Shown: one piece after another, positions 22,974-35,257 of the stretch
Numbering within the stretch: the stretch's first letter is position 1
How the letters are laid out: each line of letters begins with the position of its first letter
DNA from: Todiramphus chloris collaris
Taxonomy: Eukaryota; Chordata; Aves; Coraciiformes; Alcedinidae
Reading direction: 5' to 3'
DNA: 64,000 bases
Assembly: GCA_025345505.1 (NCBI GenBank)
Contig: JANVCC010000049.1
Coordinates: 8,991,119-9,055,118 of the forward strand
Position numbers and translations under genes: made by a program
Notes under the pieces: generated by a model
Databases searched by the model: none
Told to the model about the DNA's origin: nothing
What the model saw: the letters and a program-made list of their open reading frames with translations, nothing else

Positions 22974-25554
22974 GTAAGTTCCTTTTTGATTCTTTCTCTT
23001 TATTGTGGATTGCTTTGTACAAGGGCACTGTCCCCCCAGAAGGGGAGCTGGATCGAGCAGAGGGACCAAGCCTGCAGGACTCAAGTGACTTTAGACTCTG
23101 CCAGCTCAATAGAAAGTCAGCAGCTGCAGCACAGACACGGAGCAGCCCTGTGGTTTATAAGAAGCAGAGTTTCCTTGGGTCTAAAATACCTGTTTCATGG
23201 TGTTCACAGCCTCCCTTCCTGCATCCCCCCGAGTCTGACGGCTGTGTTTACAGGTTACTCTTACTCTGCACGGCTCCCAGCTGCCTGCAGATGCCCCAGG
23301 GACTCGTGCTGTTGATGGCAAAAACTTCTCTGGTAATGAGTCAGCTGAAAAGGTGTAACTTCTTTTACTGTTGGTGGCATTTTTCCTTTCCTGGGGTAAG
23401 CAGGATGGAGTCTTCATCAGCTGCTGTGCATCTTCAAGGCTGGCTGGGTCTGAGCAGAAGTCTGCTGTTCAGCTGCAGCAGGGGCCTGGCTCATGGTGGG
23501 TTTCTTCAGAGGTCCTTCTATATGTTTAAGACCAGGATGAATGCTACAAGCAACATACCCTTCACCACACCTTCAGTTGCTGGGCTTCTCTAGGCTGGTA
23601 GATTTCGCTGAGATGGAGGAGTTTGTCCTTTTCTTTGACTTAGCATGTCATTTCACAGCTATGGCAGGAGTGTTGTTTTTCCATTGCTTTTCTGGATGAG
23701 TGTTTGCTGATGTTCATGAGAGAAAAATCCGTTAAGGGCTTCAGTTCCTCACTGTATTTTTTTTACCCCAAGAGAGTAAAGAGCAGTTCAGCCAATTCAA
23801 CAAGAGGTCACCCGATTTTCCCAGTGCATGCCACTTGGCATACTCAGGCACGCAACCCATTTCTTCCTTAGGTCCTGTATTACAGGCAAGTGCATAAACG
23901 ATGGAAGTTAATTTGGCAAGCAATTCTCTAATGATATCTTTAGCAAATGGCACAAGTTACTCATCTTGTTAGTGGCCCTTATCTCTGCTGACCTTAATAA
24001 AGTACTGTATGTATAAATAACTGGCTAACTGTGGCCATGGACCCCTGTTTATGTTTGGTGACCACCAAGCTATCTCCGTTAGTGCAAGGGGTCTGCCCTT
24101 CCAGATGACAGACAGACATGACACCTGACATGTTAACCCATTTCCTTAATATATGCAAAACAGCCTGTTCCACCCAATAAGGAGATCGTTTGCATGGGCA
24201 GATCCTCATTCTTAAATGCTTTGAAATTGTTTTCAACATTTATTTCAGAAAACTTTTTTTTTTCTGAACTCTTTTCACTTTCACATGTGTGTGTGCTTAA
24301 ACTCTCACTGTCAGACTAGGTGAGAAAATTCCGTGGGATATATTTCTTTAGTAATTAGGGAACGCGGCACAGGCTGTTGAACAAAGCATTGGCCATGCTG
24401 TTCAGGACCGTGAAAAGCCTTTGCCTGAACGAAGTAGAGGAAACATATTGAATTTGGTGAGATTTTTTTGGGGCATCAGGCTACTGGGCACGGGGAGCTT
24501 TTGGGTCAGTCTGTTCCTCATGAGGGCAATGTGAGCATGTGTGTGAGCCACCACTCTGCCAGAAGCACTGGTCCTCTTAACACCTCACAGCTGCGAGACA
24601 TAAACCACCTTTGGAGGCTGACAGAAGAGAGCTGAGTCCCCCAAGGTCCCCACTGCTCACAGCCCAACCAGAAACAGTGTGCATGTTTTGGTGCCATTCC
24701 TGGGTTCTCAACCCCCTGTGTTCGTGCATAAACTAAACGTGAGGAAATCTTATGAGGACACTTTACTTCATGCTGCCACCAGAGTATGTGTAATTGGGCA
24801 CGTGCTTAATGTTTGGCCGGACAAGGACTTTGGTTGGCCCTCTGCAGTGCTGAGAGACAGTTCCCAAAGCTGTCCTGAGTGGGAGCTGGGTAATTGAAAT
24901 ACCTTCTTCCTCTGGCGGATGTTTTCCTTTTCTTCCATGGTTGACAAGGTCCTGGTAGCCAGGCTGGCTAGCCTAGCTCTGTAGAGAACAAGTGTTGGGT
25001 CCTTCGGGGCAGGATTTTCACAAGTACATCCCAAGAGGGAAGATTTGCTCTCAGAAAAGAGGGTCCCCTGAGCCCAGGGTTTCTGTGTCTGCATTTTGTC
25101 TCTGGGTCTGATTTGCCTTTGGCTCGTGGCTCCCTAGGGTCAGATTTTATTGTGACTGTGTCACTCTCTGAAGGAATCGAGAGCTAACAGGGGTCAGGGA
25201 TTCTTTTGTCCCTCAGTCACTCTCTGTCTGCCATCCTGTCCAAAAATAAGACTGTTTCTTCACCTACCTCCCTCTTTCACTAATTGCCTTATCAGTGTCT
25301 GTGAGGCACGCTGGAGCTGGAAGGCCCTAAGTGCAGATTTAAGAGGATGCCAAGTGTGTTATTAGCAATTTCACCCTACATCAGAAAATTAAAAGAATAA
25401 AATGTTTTCTTTTTGCCACACGCTAATGGAAACCTCTTGGGCGATGCAGTGAGAATGTAAATGTATCTTATTAGAATGACTTTTATTAAAATATAGATGT
25501 ATCTCTCTCTGACTTCTCACTCTTTCTTTGTTGTTCTTTTTTCTTTCCCTGCAG

Positions 25555-25703
25555 CAGACCATGTTGAAATTCTGAACAGTAAAATTATGGAGCACCAGAA
25601 CTTCTTGGTGGGAAGCTGCGCATGGCCTTTCTGTATATATCCCCTCTTCCCTCTCTCATTCTCTACCACCTCTACAGTAAGCCTGTTGCAGCCTACATGT
25701 TAA
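25555..25703 (+). CDS. MBNL3: MBNL3 terminal exon, coding part (two frames)
   Basis: A strong polypyrimidine tract ends in GCAGCAG, a tandem NAGNAG acceptor, so the exon can start at 25555 or 25558. Joined in phase 0 after the 95-nt exon it encodes (Q)TMLKF and stops at 25573-25575, like the LKF end of human MBNL3. Joined in phase 1 after the 151-nt or 36-nt exon (95-nt exon skipped) it stays open to TAA at 25701-25703, beginning DHVEILNSKIMEHQ and ending LLQPTC. That tail matches the alternative MBNL2 tail (DNSEIISRNGMECQ ... LPQTAC), showing both frames are under selection across paralogues. The two acceptors add or drop one residue in each frame. Confidence 0.88.
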
Positions 25704-25727
25704 CCAAAAACTGATCAATGGGAATGT

Positions 25728-25782
25728 CAAAAAAAAAGAAAAAAAAAAAAAAGAAAAAAAAAAGAAAAAAAAGCACTATAGA
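25728..25782 (+). repeat. A-rich tract in 3' UTR
   Basis: Poly-A interrupted by single G's ((A)n-G units), about 80 nt after the first terminal-exon stop region. Internal oligo-dT priming is likely here and could produce false 3' ends in cDNA data. Confidence 0.85.
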
Positions 25783-26878
25783 AACAATTAACAAACAGCG
25801 CTCTGTTATATGAGATATACAAGTAGAAAATTATAATAGACTTTTATAACACATTACTTTAACACACTTAATCATTTTATGACTACCATCCTGATAAGTG
25901 CATCTGCACAGCGGACTGTTGGTTTACTGTATACTATCGATGGATAAATGTTTGTCTTGTTTTTAAAGTGTTATCTTACTGTTTTGTTTACATCATAGTC
26001 TATTATGATTTGTTTTAAAGTGTACATCATTATCAAGTATACTCAATACCATTTTTTCATTATTGTTATGTCTTAAGTTTTCATATACTGTAGGTTTTAT
26101 GGGGTTTTGTTTGTTTTTTACTAAAAATGTTATTGTGGGAAACAGGAATTATGTGCTTGAAAATCACGACACAGGAATGTTCTGCCCTTTGCTGGATTTT
26201 GCTGTCGGTGTCAGCTAAAGTTGCTTGTGTTAAATGCTCCTTTTATCATTTAAAATTTGCCTTCGGTTAGTCTCCAAATTTTTAGTACAAGTGATATGAA
26301 AGGATAGCTGTCATTTTAGTCCAGTTCAGGATATTTCTTTCAATACAATGAGCTGATTCTGGAAAGTTTTGGGGGAAAAAAAAAAAAAGAAACAACAAAA
26401 GCCCAGGCTCAGTAAGGGAACAGGAACAATTTGCTCAGTTGGTGGTAAGCATCAAGGGATTTTTGCAGTTCTGTTGTCCATTGAAGTGCATTCTCAGCTG
26501 CAAACAGCGCACAATCTCTCTTGCTGTTCTCATGGTGCAGGCAAAACAAATAAAAAAAATGATAGGTGGTGAAGTGAGACAGCTTCAGTTGGGCAAAGAC
26601 TCATTGAGCTGGAGAGGAGCAAATGACAACTGTTAGCTGGAGTGATCCCGTAACCATCACTTTGCCCAAGCTGGGTAATCCTGTGCCCGGGGGCTTGTCT
26701 CCATGCTGAAACTTTTCAGCCTGAAGTATTATGTGGCTCTTTCTGAAATTTTGTCAACGTGCACTGATGATTTAATCACCATTTTCCATAAGTGAGTGAT
26801 ATTTCCCTGTGATCTCTGGCCCTTTAAAGCAAACACAGCAGTAACAAAGAAGGAAAAAGCTCAGCACAAGCTTTCTAC

Positions 26879-26886
26879 TGTACATA
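26879..26886 (+). promoter_or_regulatory. Pumilio-type site TGTACATA
   Basis: Matches the UGUANAUA consensus of PUM proteins, which repress or destabilise mRNA through 3' UTR sites. First of four in the MBNL3 3' UTR. Confidence 0.5.
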
Positions 26887-28959
26887 AACATTCATCTTAA
26901 CAGAGATCCTGTAGATCAGTGGATTTATTTTGGCACCTTCTACTTGATCAAGAGCGATGTTTGCGATGCAACAAGGGCTAGTTCTCAATACCTCCTTTTC
27001 ATACGCACGAATAAAACAGTTTCCAGTCCATGCACCCCGGACAGCCCAGCCTGTCATTACGCTGCATTGCTGAACAATCTGGCTGCAGAATGTATTACGG
27101 TTGAGGATACAGCCAAATTCATCCCTGTCATAGCTCTACAGTATCATTGGCATTATGGAGGAAATGGTTTTGCTGTTCTAAGTCCACAGACTCCATACAA
27201 GGAGAAAGAGAATTGTTACTGAAACCAAGCAAGAGGCCAGCTCCCAGTGTTCGGTGGGCCGGCCACCCTGAGCTCACAGTGGTCCTGTAGGGTGCCAAAT
27301 TCTGATCACCCGGTTTTCTTTTCTTTTCCGAGTTCCTTGGCCTTGGTTAGAGACTTTCTTTGCCCCCTCTCCTCCAGCATGAGCATAGATAGTTTACTAG
27401 ATGTGTATCTCCACGAACCACAAGTGATGGAGGGGCATGGGGCACAGCTGGTGCATCCCAGAGGAGGCTCTGACCATCTGCCCATGGAGACTCTTTCATA
27501 GCAAGAACCTTTGAAGAGCCCAGCTCAAAAAGACCTTGAGCCAGAAGGAATCTCTTCATTCATTTCAGCAGGCATTGAACCAAACCCTGAGAGAGGGGAA
27601 GAAGCATCCCTCCCCAAGACCCTCCTTTATGTACCCCGTGTTTTGACAGTCACTTTTGTCCATAGATGTTCCCCAGCCTTCAGCATTCACAAGCATCAGC
27701 GTTGCCTGAAACCATAGACTCTCATTTCTATTGGCGACCGCATACCTGTTCTTTTCACCACTGAGTTTCTGTTTCCCAAAACTGTAACATTGTTAGTGGA
27801 AAAAGTGGATTTGAGTACTTCCTGTTTGAAATTATTTGTGTATCAAAAATGGGTTTTGCACAACCTGTGCCAGTGCCTCAACAAAGAACAGAGCTGATCT
27901 TCTTAAGCCAGAAAGGATGCATTCAAGCTTGTATGGCTTTATGAGTTCAAGGAGGTTGGAATTTTTTCAGTGCTAAATGGATTTTTGTATATCTTGACAC
28001 TTTGATGTAACCTCCTATTTTATTTATCGACTTAAACATCTGGCATAGATGTGCATAGAATGTAAACCTAGAATACAGCTGTTTTCATGTCACATTTAAA
28101 GCACTGAAAAAAAAAAAACCATTTAAGGATTATTTTTTATTAAAGAGGTCCAATGAGGGATGTTCAGGGTAGTTATATTAGGTGCCACAACAGTTTTTAT
28201 ATTGCTGGCAAATTTAGAGTTAATTTGTAAATGAGTTTAAGGAAAGAAAAGCTTGAAGCACTAAACTTCACCAAATTCAAAACAATCTTGGCAAAAATGC
28301 CATTTGAGGTAGCACTATTTAAACTAGTTGTGCAATGACTTGCTCTAATTTTCTTTGTTCAAGAAAGAAAAGAAAAAAAAAAAAAACAAACCAGTCGCCA
28401 GACTATAAATTTCCTAAATAGACTATTACAAAGTCACGGAGCTAGTTAGTGACTCTAAATAAATGTCATAAAAGCATGAATATCATCCTTTATTTGACAA
28501 GAGATGTATGTAAGTTTGTTTAAATCGATATAATTTTAGTAACATTTTTATAAGCTTCCCACTTTCCATGAACCTATATTTTTTATTTATCCAAAGTTAT
28601 TTCTCTTTGTCCATTTCTCTCAGCCTTATGCAAACAATATGCAAGAAATGCTGAAACTTGGATAAAACGGGTCATGCAGAGGGAAAATGAAAGCTGAGAT
28701 TGATCATTTTCACGAAAAAAGGTTGTTAGTAGTTTCAATAAAAAGTACTACTACTAAACTGTAACATAAGCAGACAATAAAGGAGGGATTTAAAATAAAA
28801 TGGATTCATAAAACTATTAAGATTATTTTTGTTAAATACAGTGTTTTTAGTAATTTGGAACATGATTTCACAATCAGCCGTGGTTTTTAGTTGGCAATTT
28901 CTAGCTGATGATTTTGGACTGTGTATTTTTGCATCGCGATGTTCTAGAAACTGTTACCT

Positions 28960-29290
28960 CCCTGGCCAGCCCCTTTCTCGAGCACTTGGAAGCGCTTTTC
29001 CTCCTCGCCCTCTCCCCGTGCCGCCACCCAAGCCGCTCGGAGCGCTCCCGGGCCGCGGGGCCAACTGCCAACCGCAGCCGGGCGGGCGCTCGGGGCTCCC
29101 GCGGCGGGTACTCCCAGCGCGCCCACGGCCCCCCGGAGCTGGGCGGTGACAGAGATGCTGGAGATGGGTATGTGACTCCGGGACACAGCTGGCCGGAGGA
29201 GGAGACCGCGTGTGCCCGGCCAGATGTCTTCTCCCCTGCCTCGCGGGCTGCTGGCTGGGGCGGTAGAGTAGCTCTGGGACACGCAGGTAC
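28960..29290. other. Isolated CpG-rich island within 3' UTR
   Basis: A sharply bounded block in otherwise AT-rich 3' UTR, with CCCGGGCCGCGGGGCC, GCCGGGCGGGCGCTCGGGGC and CCCGCGGCGGGTACTCCC. Many CpGs remain, so it is either unmethylated in the germ line or a recent insertion. No exon, promoter motif or known gene was recognised. ORFs on both strands are GC artefacts. Confidence 0.65.
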
Positions 29291-29500
29291 ACAACGACTG
29301 AGAAACTGGAGTCCTCGTTTTGTTTATCCCTTGTACATTTCACAGATAGAAAAATTGAAAAAGGTGAAATTTATGAGGAAAATCTAATTTCCCATTCCTG
29401 TTGAATGGATTTAGTTTGATATTGACCTGATTTTACCATGTGCCTGTTGAAGGCCTTAGAGTATATACTGTATGTTAAAGACTGTAAAAACTTACAAAAA

Positions 29501-29506
29501 AATAAA
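29501..29506 (+). terminator. MBNL3: Candidate internal polyadenylation signal AATAAA
   Basis: A canonical hexamer in an A-rich context with no marked GU-rich element just after. A proximal site here would give a 3' UTR of about 3.8 kb. Confidence 0.35.
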
Positions 29507-29528
29507 ATAGTTGATAGCCTAATCCAAA

Positions 29529-29536
29529 TGTAAATA
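29529..29536 (+). promoter_or_regulatory. Pumilio-type site TGTAAATA
   Basis: Exact UGUANAUA match, shortly after the AATAAA at 29501, so it would be present only in transcripts that use a more distal end. Confidence 0.45.
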
Positions 29537-30392
29537 GAGCTCCAACACGTTGTTACTAGGCTACAACGCGTTCATTCATTCATGTCGTATCTTTTCATTT
29601 CTCTACCGTTAGCTTTTAAGGTTTTCATTATTGCTTTTTTTTGGGGTATCTTTAGTAACTAATGAATTTAATTTTGAAGGAGAGTTAGAGAAAGTTTAAA
29701 GTTTTTAATACATGTATTCAGCCCATTTAGTTATATTCTAAACCAACACTGAAGCATGGTAAGGTATAGAATACAGTCCATAACTAGTTTGTATAGTTTA
29801 CAGTTTAAGAACAAAATTAACTTTGTATGTAACTCCTACAATGATAGATTCATTGTTAACTAATTATATTAAGTTGTTGTTGCTATGGCAACAAAACTAC
29901 AACATGGCTACCTTTGTATACATTATTTGTGAAATTTTCACATGTAAATTAAAAGTGATGTGTAACAGTATGAGCTTGTTAAAGGTACAGTTCGATACTG
30001 TCAGATAAAGATATGATTGAATATTTTTAAAATCCCAAAGTCCCATGTGAACGCTGAATTTGTGTCTTTAAGGTCACTCTTTCAGTCAAGAAGTTTACAA
30101 CACATGGATTTAGAGTCAGGTTTTATAGCTTGTAGAAATTGTTGTGTGGCAAGGGTTATTCCACAGTATTTTCACTTCAGAAACACGACAGCCTGTATTT
30201 GCGATGCAGTGACCGGTCTTGCTTTCATTTCACATTCATTCACACAGTGGGAATTCAGAATTGATCTGGTTTAGTACTGTAGCTCCGCCTGCAATTTTCT
30301 CCAGAAACTGAGCGCTCATGCAACTACATTACGATCAGGGCTAAATAGTTAAGCGTGTAACTATTTTAATACTAATTTATATTAGCAAAAAC

Positions 30393-30400
30393 TGTACATA
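30393..30400 (+). promoter_or_regulatory. Pumilio-type site TGTACATA
   Basis: Exact UGUANAUA match in the distal MBNL3 3' UTR. It lies 124 nt upstream of an identical site. Confidence 0.5.
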
Positions 30401-30516
30401 AGAAACAAAAAAATATTGTGGAATGACCCCGTAACAGTGTTGAAGATACAAATATGCTGCAGTTAAACTGATTCAGTTAGTGTACGAATGTGTGAGACAC
30501 ACCTTTTTTGCACTTA

Positions 30517-30524
30517 TGTACATA
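30517..30524 (+). promoter_or_regulatory. Pumilio-type site TGTACATA
   Basis: Second copy of the same octamer within 125 nt. Paired sites often act together. Confidence 0.5.
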
Positions 30525-32688
30525 GTCCACGAAAGAAATCCTTGGAACTTATTTTGAATATAAAAAGTCTGTAATAATACAGGAAAAGTTTGTAAAAGAG
30601 ATAGGTATTACTAAGGCTTTGAAAAGGAGGAGTTTTTTGCTATAAAACTTATCTGAAAGCATGATGTTGCTTTGCTGTTGTAAAAGCTTTGTAGTTTGCC
30701 ATAGCTTATTATACAGCAGACTGATAACAGGTCAGCTCCAACCTGCAGCACAGAGAAATGGGAAACAGTGCTTAATTAGTTGGTAAGGTCACTAGCAAAG
30801 ATTTGAATTGCTTTTTTTTTTTTCCTTTTTTAATCGGCCTACATTTTCAAATGCACCCTGGGTCGTGTTTCCAATGGGCTGTGTTCTCGGTGAATACTCT
30901 CGGGACTGTTGGGTCCGTGGCAGCACACACACATTTTTCCTAGCACCTAATCCTGTTTCTAGCTGGAGGTGTTTATCTGTTGGAGGTGACTGTCACTGCA
31001 GTGAGCGCTTTAAATCCCAGGGGGAATTGGAGAGGTTGCAGCTTACTGGGGGGGGTTGCTTTTTGTTTGGGTTTTTTTACCCTTTTGAGGTAAATGCGGT
31101 AATGAAATGGAAGGGACTGAGGAGCAGTGGATGGACAGGGGTGGTTTTGGATTACCTTGGGCCAGTTTCTTCTGCTGTAGGACAGACATAGTGTTGATTT
31201 GAGAGAGCCATGTGTCAGTGCTGTGCTGCCTGCTCAGCACTGCCGAAGGACGCTGGGGCAGGGAGGTGGCAGCTGCTCATGGCAGCATGGCCAGTGATGA
31301 GTCAGAGCAGAACTAGTGGGTGGTGGCACCCAAGGTCACTGTCTTCCTGTCCTGCCCATCCCAGGGTCAGGGGCTGAGGTGTCACTGCCAAGTGCAAGAC
31401 CTGCTCTTCAGCCACTGCTCCTGGCATCTTGGAGGTTCCTGACTCCTCACGATGCCAGCAAGTGCCCATCCAGCCCACACTGCACCCCGGGGTTTAAGTC
31501 AGTGGTTTGCTGAATCAGAGATGTAACATTGAATGGTCCCAGTGTTTTTAAAACAGAGAAAAATCAGATGTTGCCTTTCTTTCTGGGTGTTGTAATAACC
31601 TAGATTTTAATTTTAAAAAATCAGCTAATTCTAGCCACCATGCTATTCCTTTTGCCATAATCAGTTTCTGTAATCGGGCTCTTTCTCATTTTTAGGATTA
31701 TGAGAGAAAATATTTTGCACTATGTGAAATGAATTGTAGCTGGTCAAACTTCTTTTTGTTGGGATATGAGCAAGATCATGACACCACTGCTAAAATCATT
31801 GCTAGTGATCTTTACTGACATCCTCTGTCATCAAAAATAACTCTATATGCCTCTCAAATGAGATATTTAAACATGCAAAAATAACACAACTGTTAAATAA
31901 AATGAAGTTATTTTTCCAAACACACAACAGAGAGAATTACCTGACACCGAATTACAAGGTTCCAGTTCTTTATTACTGTACACAGATGCTATTTGATAGT
32001 GGTGGAAGCCAAATGATTTTGTTGCCATGGCTTTTGTATCCTAGCAGATGAGGGGATGATAAGACTATTCTTAGATTGGATTATGGGATTTTTTTTTTTT
32101 CTTTCCAATTAGCTTTGGTTTAATTATTTTTTTTTTATTTTAAATCATGAAAATGAACGAAGACTCCCCACACTCTTTATTGTATCACCTGACAACAGAT
32201 CACTTTTTTTTAAATAGAGAATTGTATTTTATGCAATCACTAAAATCAAACAGAGAATGTTCTCCTAAATTGTCAATTTTAAATTTAAATATATAAAAAC
32301 ATTTATACTGTACTGTGTAAAGTAGATTTTTGAAGCACATTCTTCTTTTTGTAGGCATTTCTGGTAAAACAAAGTAAGGGAAACATTAGATATCAATTTA
32401 ATGGTATAGTTTAGAAAATATATACAAATTATTACAAATAGCCCGTGGAATTGTAAGAAATTAAAATCTTATCGGATCCAGACAGGCGTAGGCTAATGCA
32501 ATATTTCAGTTCCGTAACACGATAGTTCATTCCCTCAACTGCTACCGACAGGGTGTACGCTTTGAATTTCTTTTTCTTTTTGCCACGTTATATTGCTGTA
32601 GTGCTTGTACGTGCTTTAGAAATGTGCATAATGCTACTCATTTTAGTATGTTACTTCTATATTGTTATTGTTTATTTTTTGATCTTTT

Positions 32689-32694
32689 AATAAA
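32689..32694 (+). terminator. MBNL3: Probable distal MBNL3 polyadenylation signal
   Basis: AATAAA sits in a T-rich setting and is followed by TTGGTTATGTTTTTTATGG, a good U/GU-rich downstream element. Cleavage would be expected near 32.71 kb. A second AATAAA at 32996-33001, after which GC content rises, is the main alternative. Confidence 0.55.
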
Positions 32695-35236
32695 GTGTAT
32701 AAAATTCTTGGTTATGTTTTTTATGGACCCATATCTACACATTAATAGGAGTTTACTTTAAAACTTTTCAAATTCCAGTTTATTAGTCCCAAAATTCAAA
32801 GGTTCTGATGTAAAAATAATAACTAATGAATTTGATTCAATGTTATATCTAAAGTGTAGAACAACAGAATAAATTTCTTTCCAGAAAATACCTTCAGTAT
32901 TTTGAATTCTGTAGCCAGTGCCTCCTGTTCACCGGATGCATTCGGCCTATCATATTAAAGTTACTAACACAAGAAAGACATTTGTATTTTAGAAAAATAA
33001 AAAGTAAAACTTTCCAGATGCTGCCTTTTGGTTTCTCTTGTGCCTTAGACCCTCTGAGACACACGTGATGTGGTATGCTTGGTTTGTATTTTCCCGTGCT
33101 TCCTTTCTCACCCTGTCTGTGATGTGATTAGAGAGGAGATCAGAGCTGTGCATTTGAAGATACCCATGAAGAACAAACTGCAGCTTTTGTAGCACGGTGA
33201 TGTGTGTTCGTTTTTCTCTTTCAGCATTTGTGTGCCCATGCAGTAGTACAACAGTAAGCTCCCCTTTGGCAGCAGCCTGGATTCCCCAGCTTCTCCAAGG
33301 GCCCAGCTCATCCCTGGGCTGCACTGCCAGGCTCACGCCTCTGGCCGGCACAAGCTAGGGATGCCTCTCGCTGCAGCCCAGAGCAACCACGGCTAAGCTT
33401 GGTCTAGAATTCTGCAAGAGAAATCGCTTCTTGCTGAGTTTGTCCCTTTCTAATGTTCCGTAGATTTAGAGGTAAGAAATTTGCTCAGCGGTGTTGCCAC
33501 CTTGGTCACCTGCGTGCCAACAGCACTGCTGGAAAAGGGGACACTTAAACTGCCTTGAGATTGCCTCTCACTCCCTAAAAAGCTTTAGCTTTTACTGGTT
33601 GGACTCAGCACATGTTGGGTCCGGCTGGAGACACTGGAAGAGCGTGGCCATGCTGGGCTGCAGCATCACTTGTCTCACAGATGGCAGAAGACGACATTGG
33701 GAAGCCCCTGAAGATGAGTAGCTCAGCTGCACTGATGGCTGAGCGGTATTCTGACCTCGGCACCCAGGCTGCTGCCACACCGGACACCGAGGTGATGGGT
33801 GAGCCCAGACGCGCCACAAGAGGGGTTTGATGCGAATGAGGGAGGGGATGCAGCAGGGGAGGGATCATTGGCCATTTTCTAAAGGAGTTCAAGAAGCTGA
33901 CATGGGGAAAATTTAAGAGTTTGAAAAGTACTTCAGGGGATGCAGGCCCACGAGAGGTGCTCGGGGGAAGAGGGGTGCAGCGAGGAGGCACACTGCAGGA
34001 GAGGGCTGTGTGGACAATGCTCCTCCCCATCACCCTTAGTAGGACAACCGGTGACTTTGACCAAAGACAGACTGAGCCCATGACAAATTACATAACTCTT
34101 TTTCATCAGCCTGTTTCCCTGACTTCTCCTTGCAGGTTAATTGACTTCATTTGTGTGTCAAGGCCACTCCTGCCTCATCTGATGGCCCAATTAAATGTCT
34201 GAACTGTTGCTAAACCAAACAAAAAAATAAAGAGGGAACTGAAACTTTTCTAAGCAGTGGATGTTATGGAAGGATGGGACCCTTCCTGAATGGTTACTCT
34301 GGCATCTTTGCTACCAGCTTTCCTGTGATTCACTTGCTCTGCAGGCAGGGGACAGGGGCTTGTACGGGATACCTTCCTTGGAGCTGTGGGAAGGGCTGAG
34401 CCTTGGCTGCTTGGAGACACCCAGCTCCACTTATGAGCAGCGTCCCCCATGGGGAGGGTTGGGGGTAGGTGTCCCACACTAGCACCAGAATTGAAGGGTA
34501 GCCCATTAACAAGAGACTTTAAATTGTGTTTTAAGGCCAAATGGCATAATTGAGTCGAGGATGTGGGATTTTACCTGGAGCCCACTGCAGAAGTTGTAGG
34601 AGGAGCTGCTGCAAACCACTTTATTGATGAAGTTGGGTTAAAGGATCTGGGCAAACTATACATGACACTGTATTTATGGCATATGTCATTTGGAACTATT
34701 ATGGCACGTAGCCTATCTGTCTTCCTCTCCGCTGGGGCACATTTCTGCAGGAAAGCCAGATTTAGTAAAAAGTCTTCATTTAGCTCTTTGGCCGTTGAAG
34801 ATTCATTGGGAAACATGGGGGGAGGAAGGATCTATTTTTCAAGGCTTGCTCCACACTCAGATGGGCCTCTGTGGTCCAAAGACAGTTTTTTATTCAATAT
34901 GGACTTAGTGCTGGATTACTTTGATCTATATATTAAGAGAAAAAAGGACACTGGAGAAAGAAATGTTTGGCTATCCCCCAGTGAGCTGTGGATCTAAAAT
35001 ATCCTCTCCAACTCAAGCAGCTGGTTAACCCTTTCCTTCTTGCTTTTGCTCCGAGCTGTTATTGCAGATGATGGACCAACGTGCCCCTTCCAGCCCAGGT
35101 GGGACCCTGCCTCAAGTACATCTCCAAAACGGCAGCACATCCCAAAAGAGAATCCCTGCGAATGGCCTGGGGTGTCTATGGGCCAGGGGAACCTGCACAG
35201 AGATGGAAGAACTGCAGCCACGGCACGACGCTGACG

Positions 35237-35257
35237 CTGCTGCTGCTGCTGCTGCTG
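35237..35257 (+). repeat. (CTG)7 trinucleotide tract
   Basis: Seven perfect CTG units followed by CAC CTG. A short, probably stable microsatellite. Confidence 0.9.

Larger units (their letters stand above)
1..32715 (+). other. MBNL3: MBNL3 gene span (3' part; 5' exons outside window)
   Basis: Muscleblind-like proteins are CCCH zinc-finger RNA-binding proteins that control alternative splicing, polyadenylation and mRNA localisation by binding YGCY motifs. Exon sizes (54, 151, 36, 95, 74 nt) and phases follow the family pattern. MBNL3 is preferred over MBNL1 and MBNL2 because ZnF3 reads [14 protein letters not shown], the linker has GMGLVPAEL followed by NTPVL, the 95-nt exon has [20 protein letters not shown], and one C-terminus ends in LKF as in human MBNL3. 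RAP2C directly downstream in the same orientation agrees with human Xq26. The exons for the start codon and ZnF1/ZnF2 are not in the window. Every exon lies on the + strand. The 3' end is uncertain, between about 32.7 and 33.02 kb. Confidence 0.9.
25704..32715 (+). other. MBNL3: MBNL3 3' UTR
   Basis: About 7 kb of mostly AT-rich sequence follows the last stop, with several AATAAA hexamers, ATTTA motifs and Pumilio-type sites. Base composition stays AT-rich until about 33.01 kb. A CpG-rich block at 28.96-29.29 kb and a GC-richer stretch around 30.84-31.5 kb interrupt it. The distal end is set by AATAAA at 32689, but AATAAA at 32996 is an alternative. The longest ORFs inside have no known domain. 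Confidence 0.65.

Noticed and set aside
23230..23320. Possible extra MBNL3 exon (GYSYSARLPA)
   Set aside because: It has a CAG before and a CAG later but no convincing donor, and no MBNL isoform I know contains it.
7304..25703. Identity as MBNL2 or MBNL1
   Set aside because: The linker, ZnF3 and 95-nt exon residues fit MBNL3 better, and the downstream GTPase has the RAP2C tail and not that of RAP2A or RAP2B.
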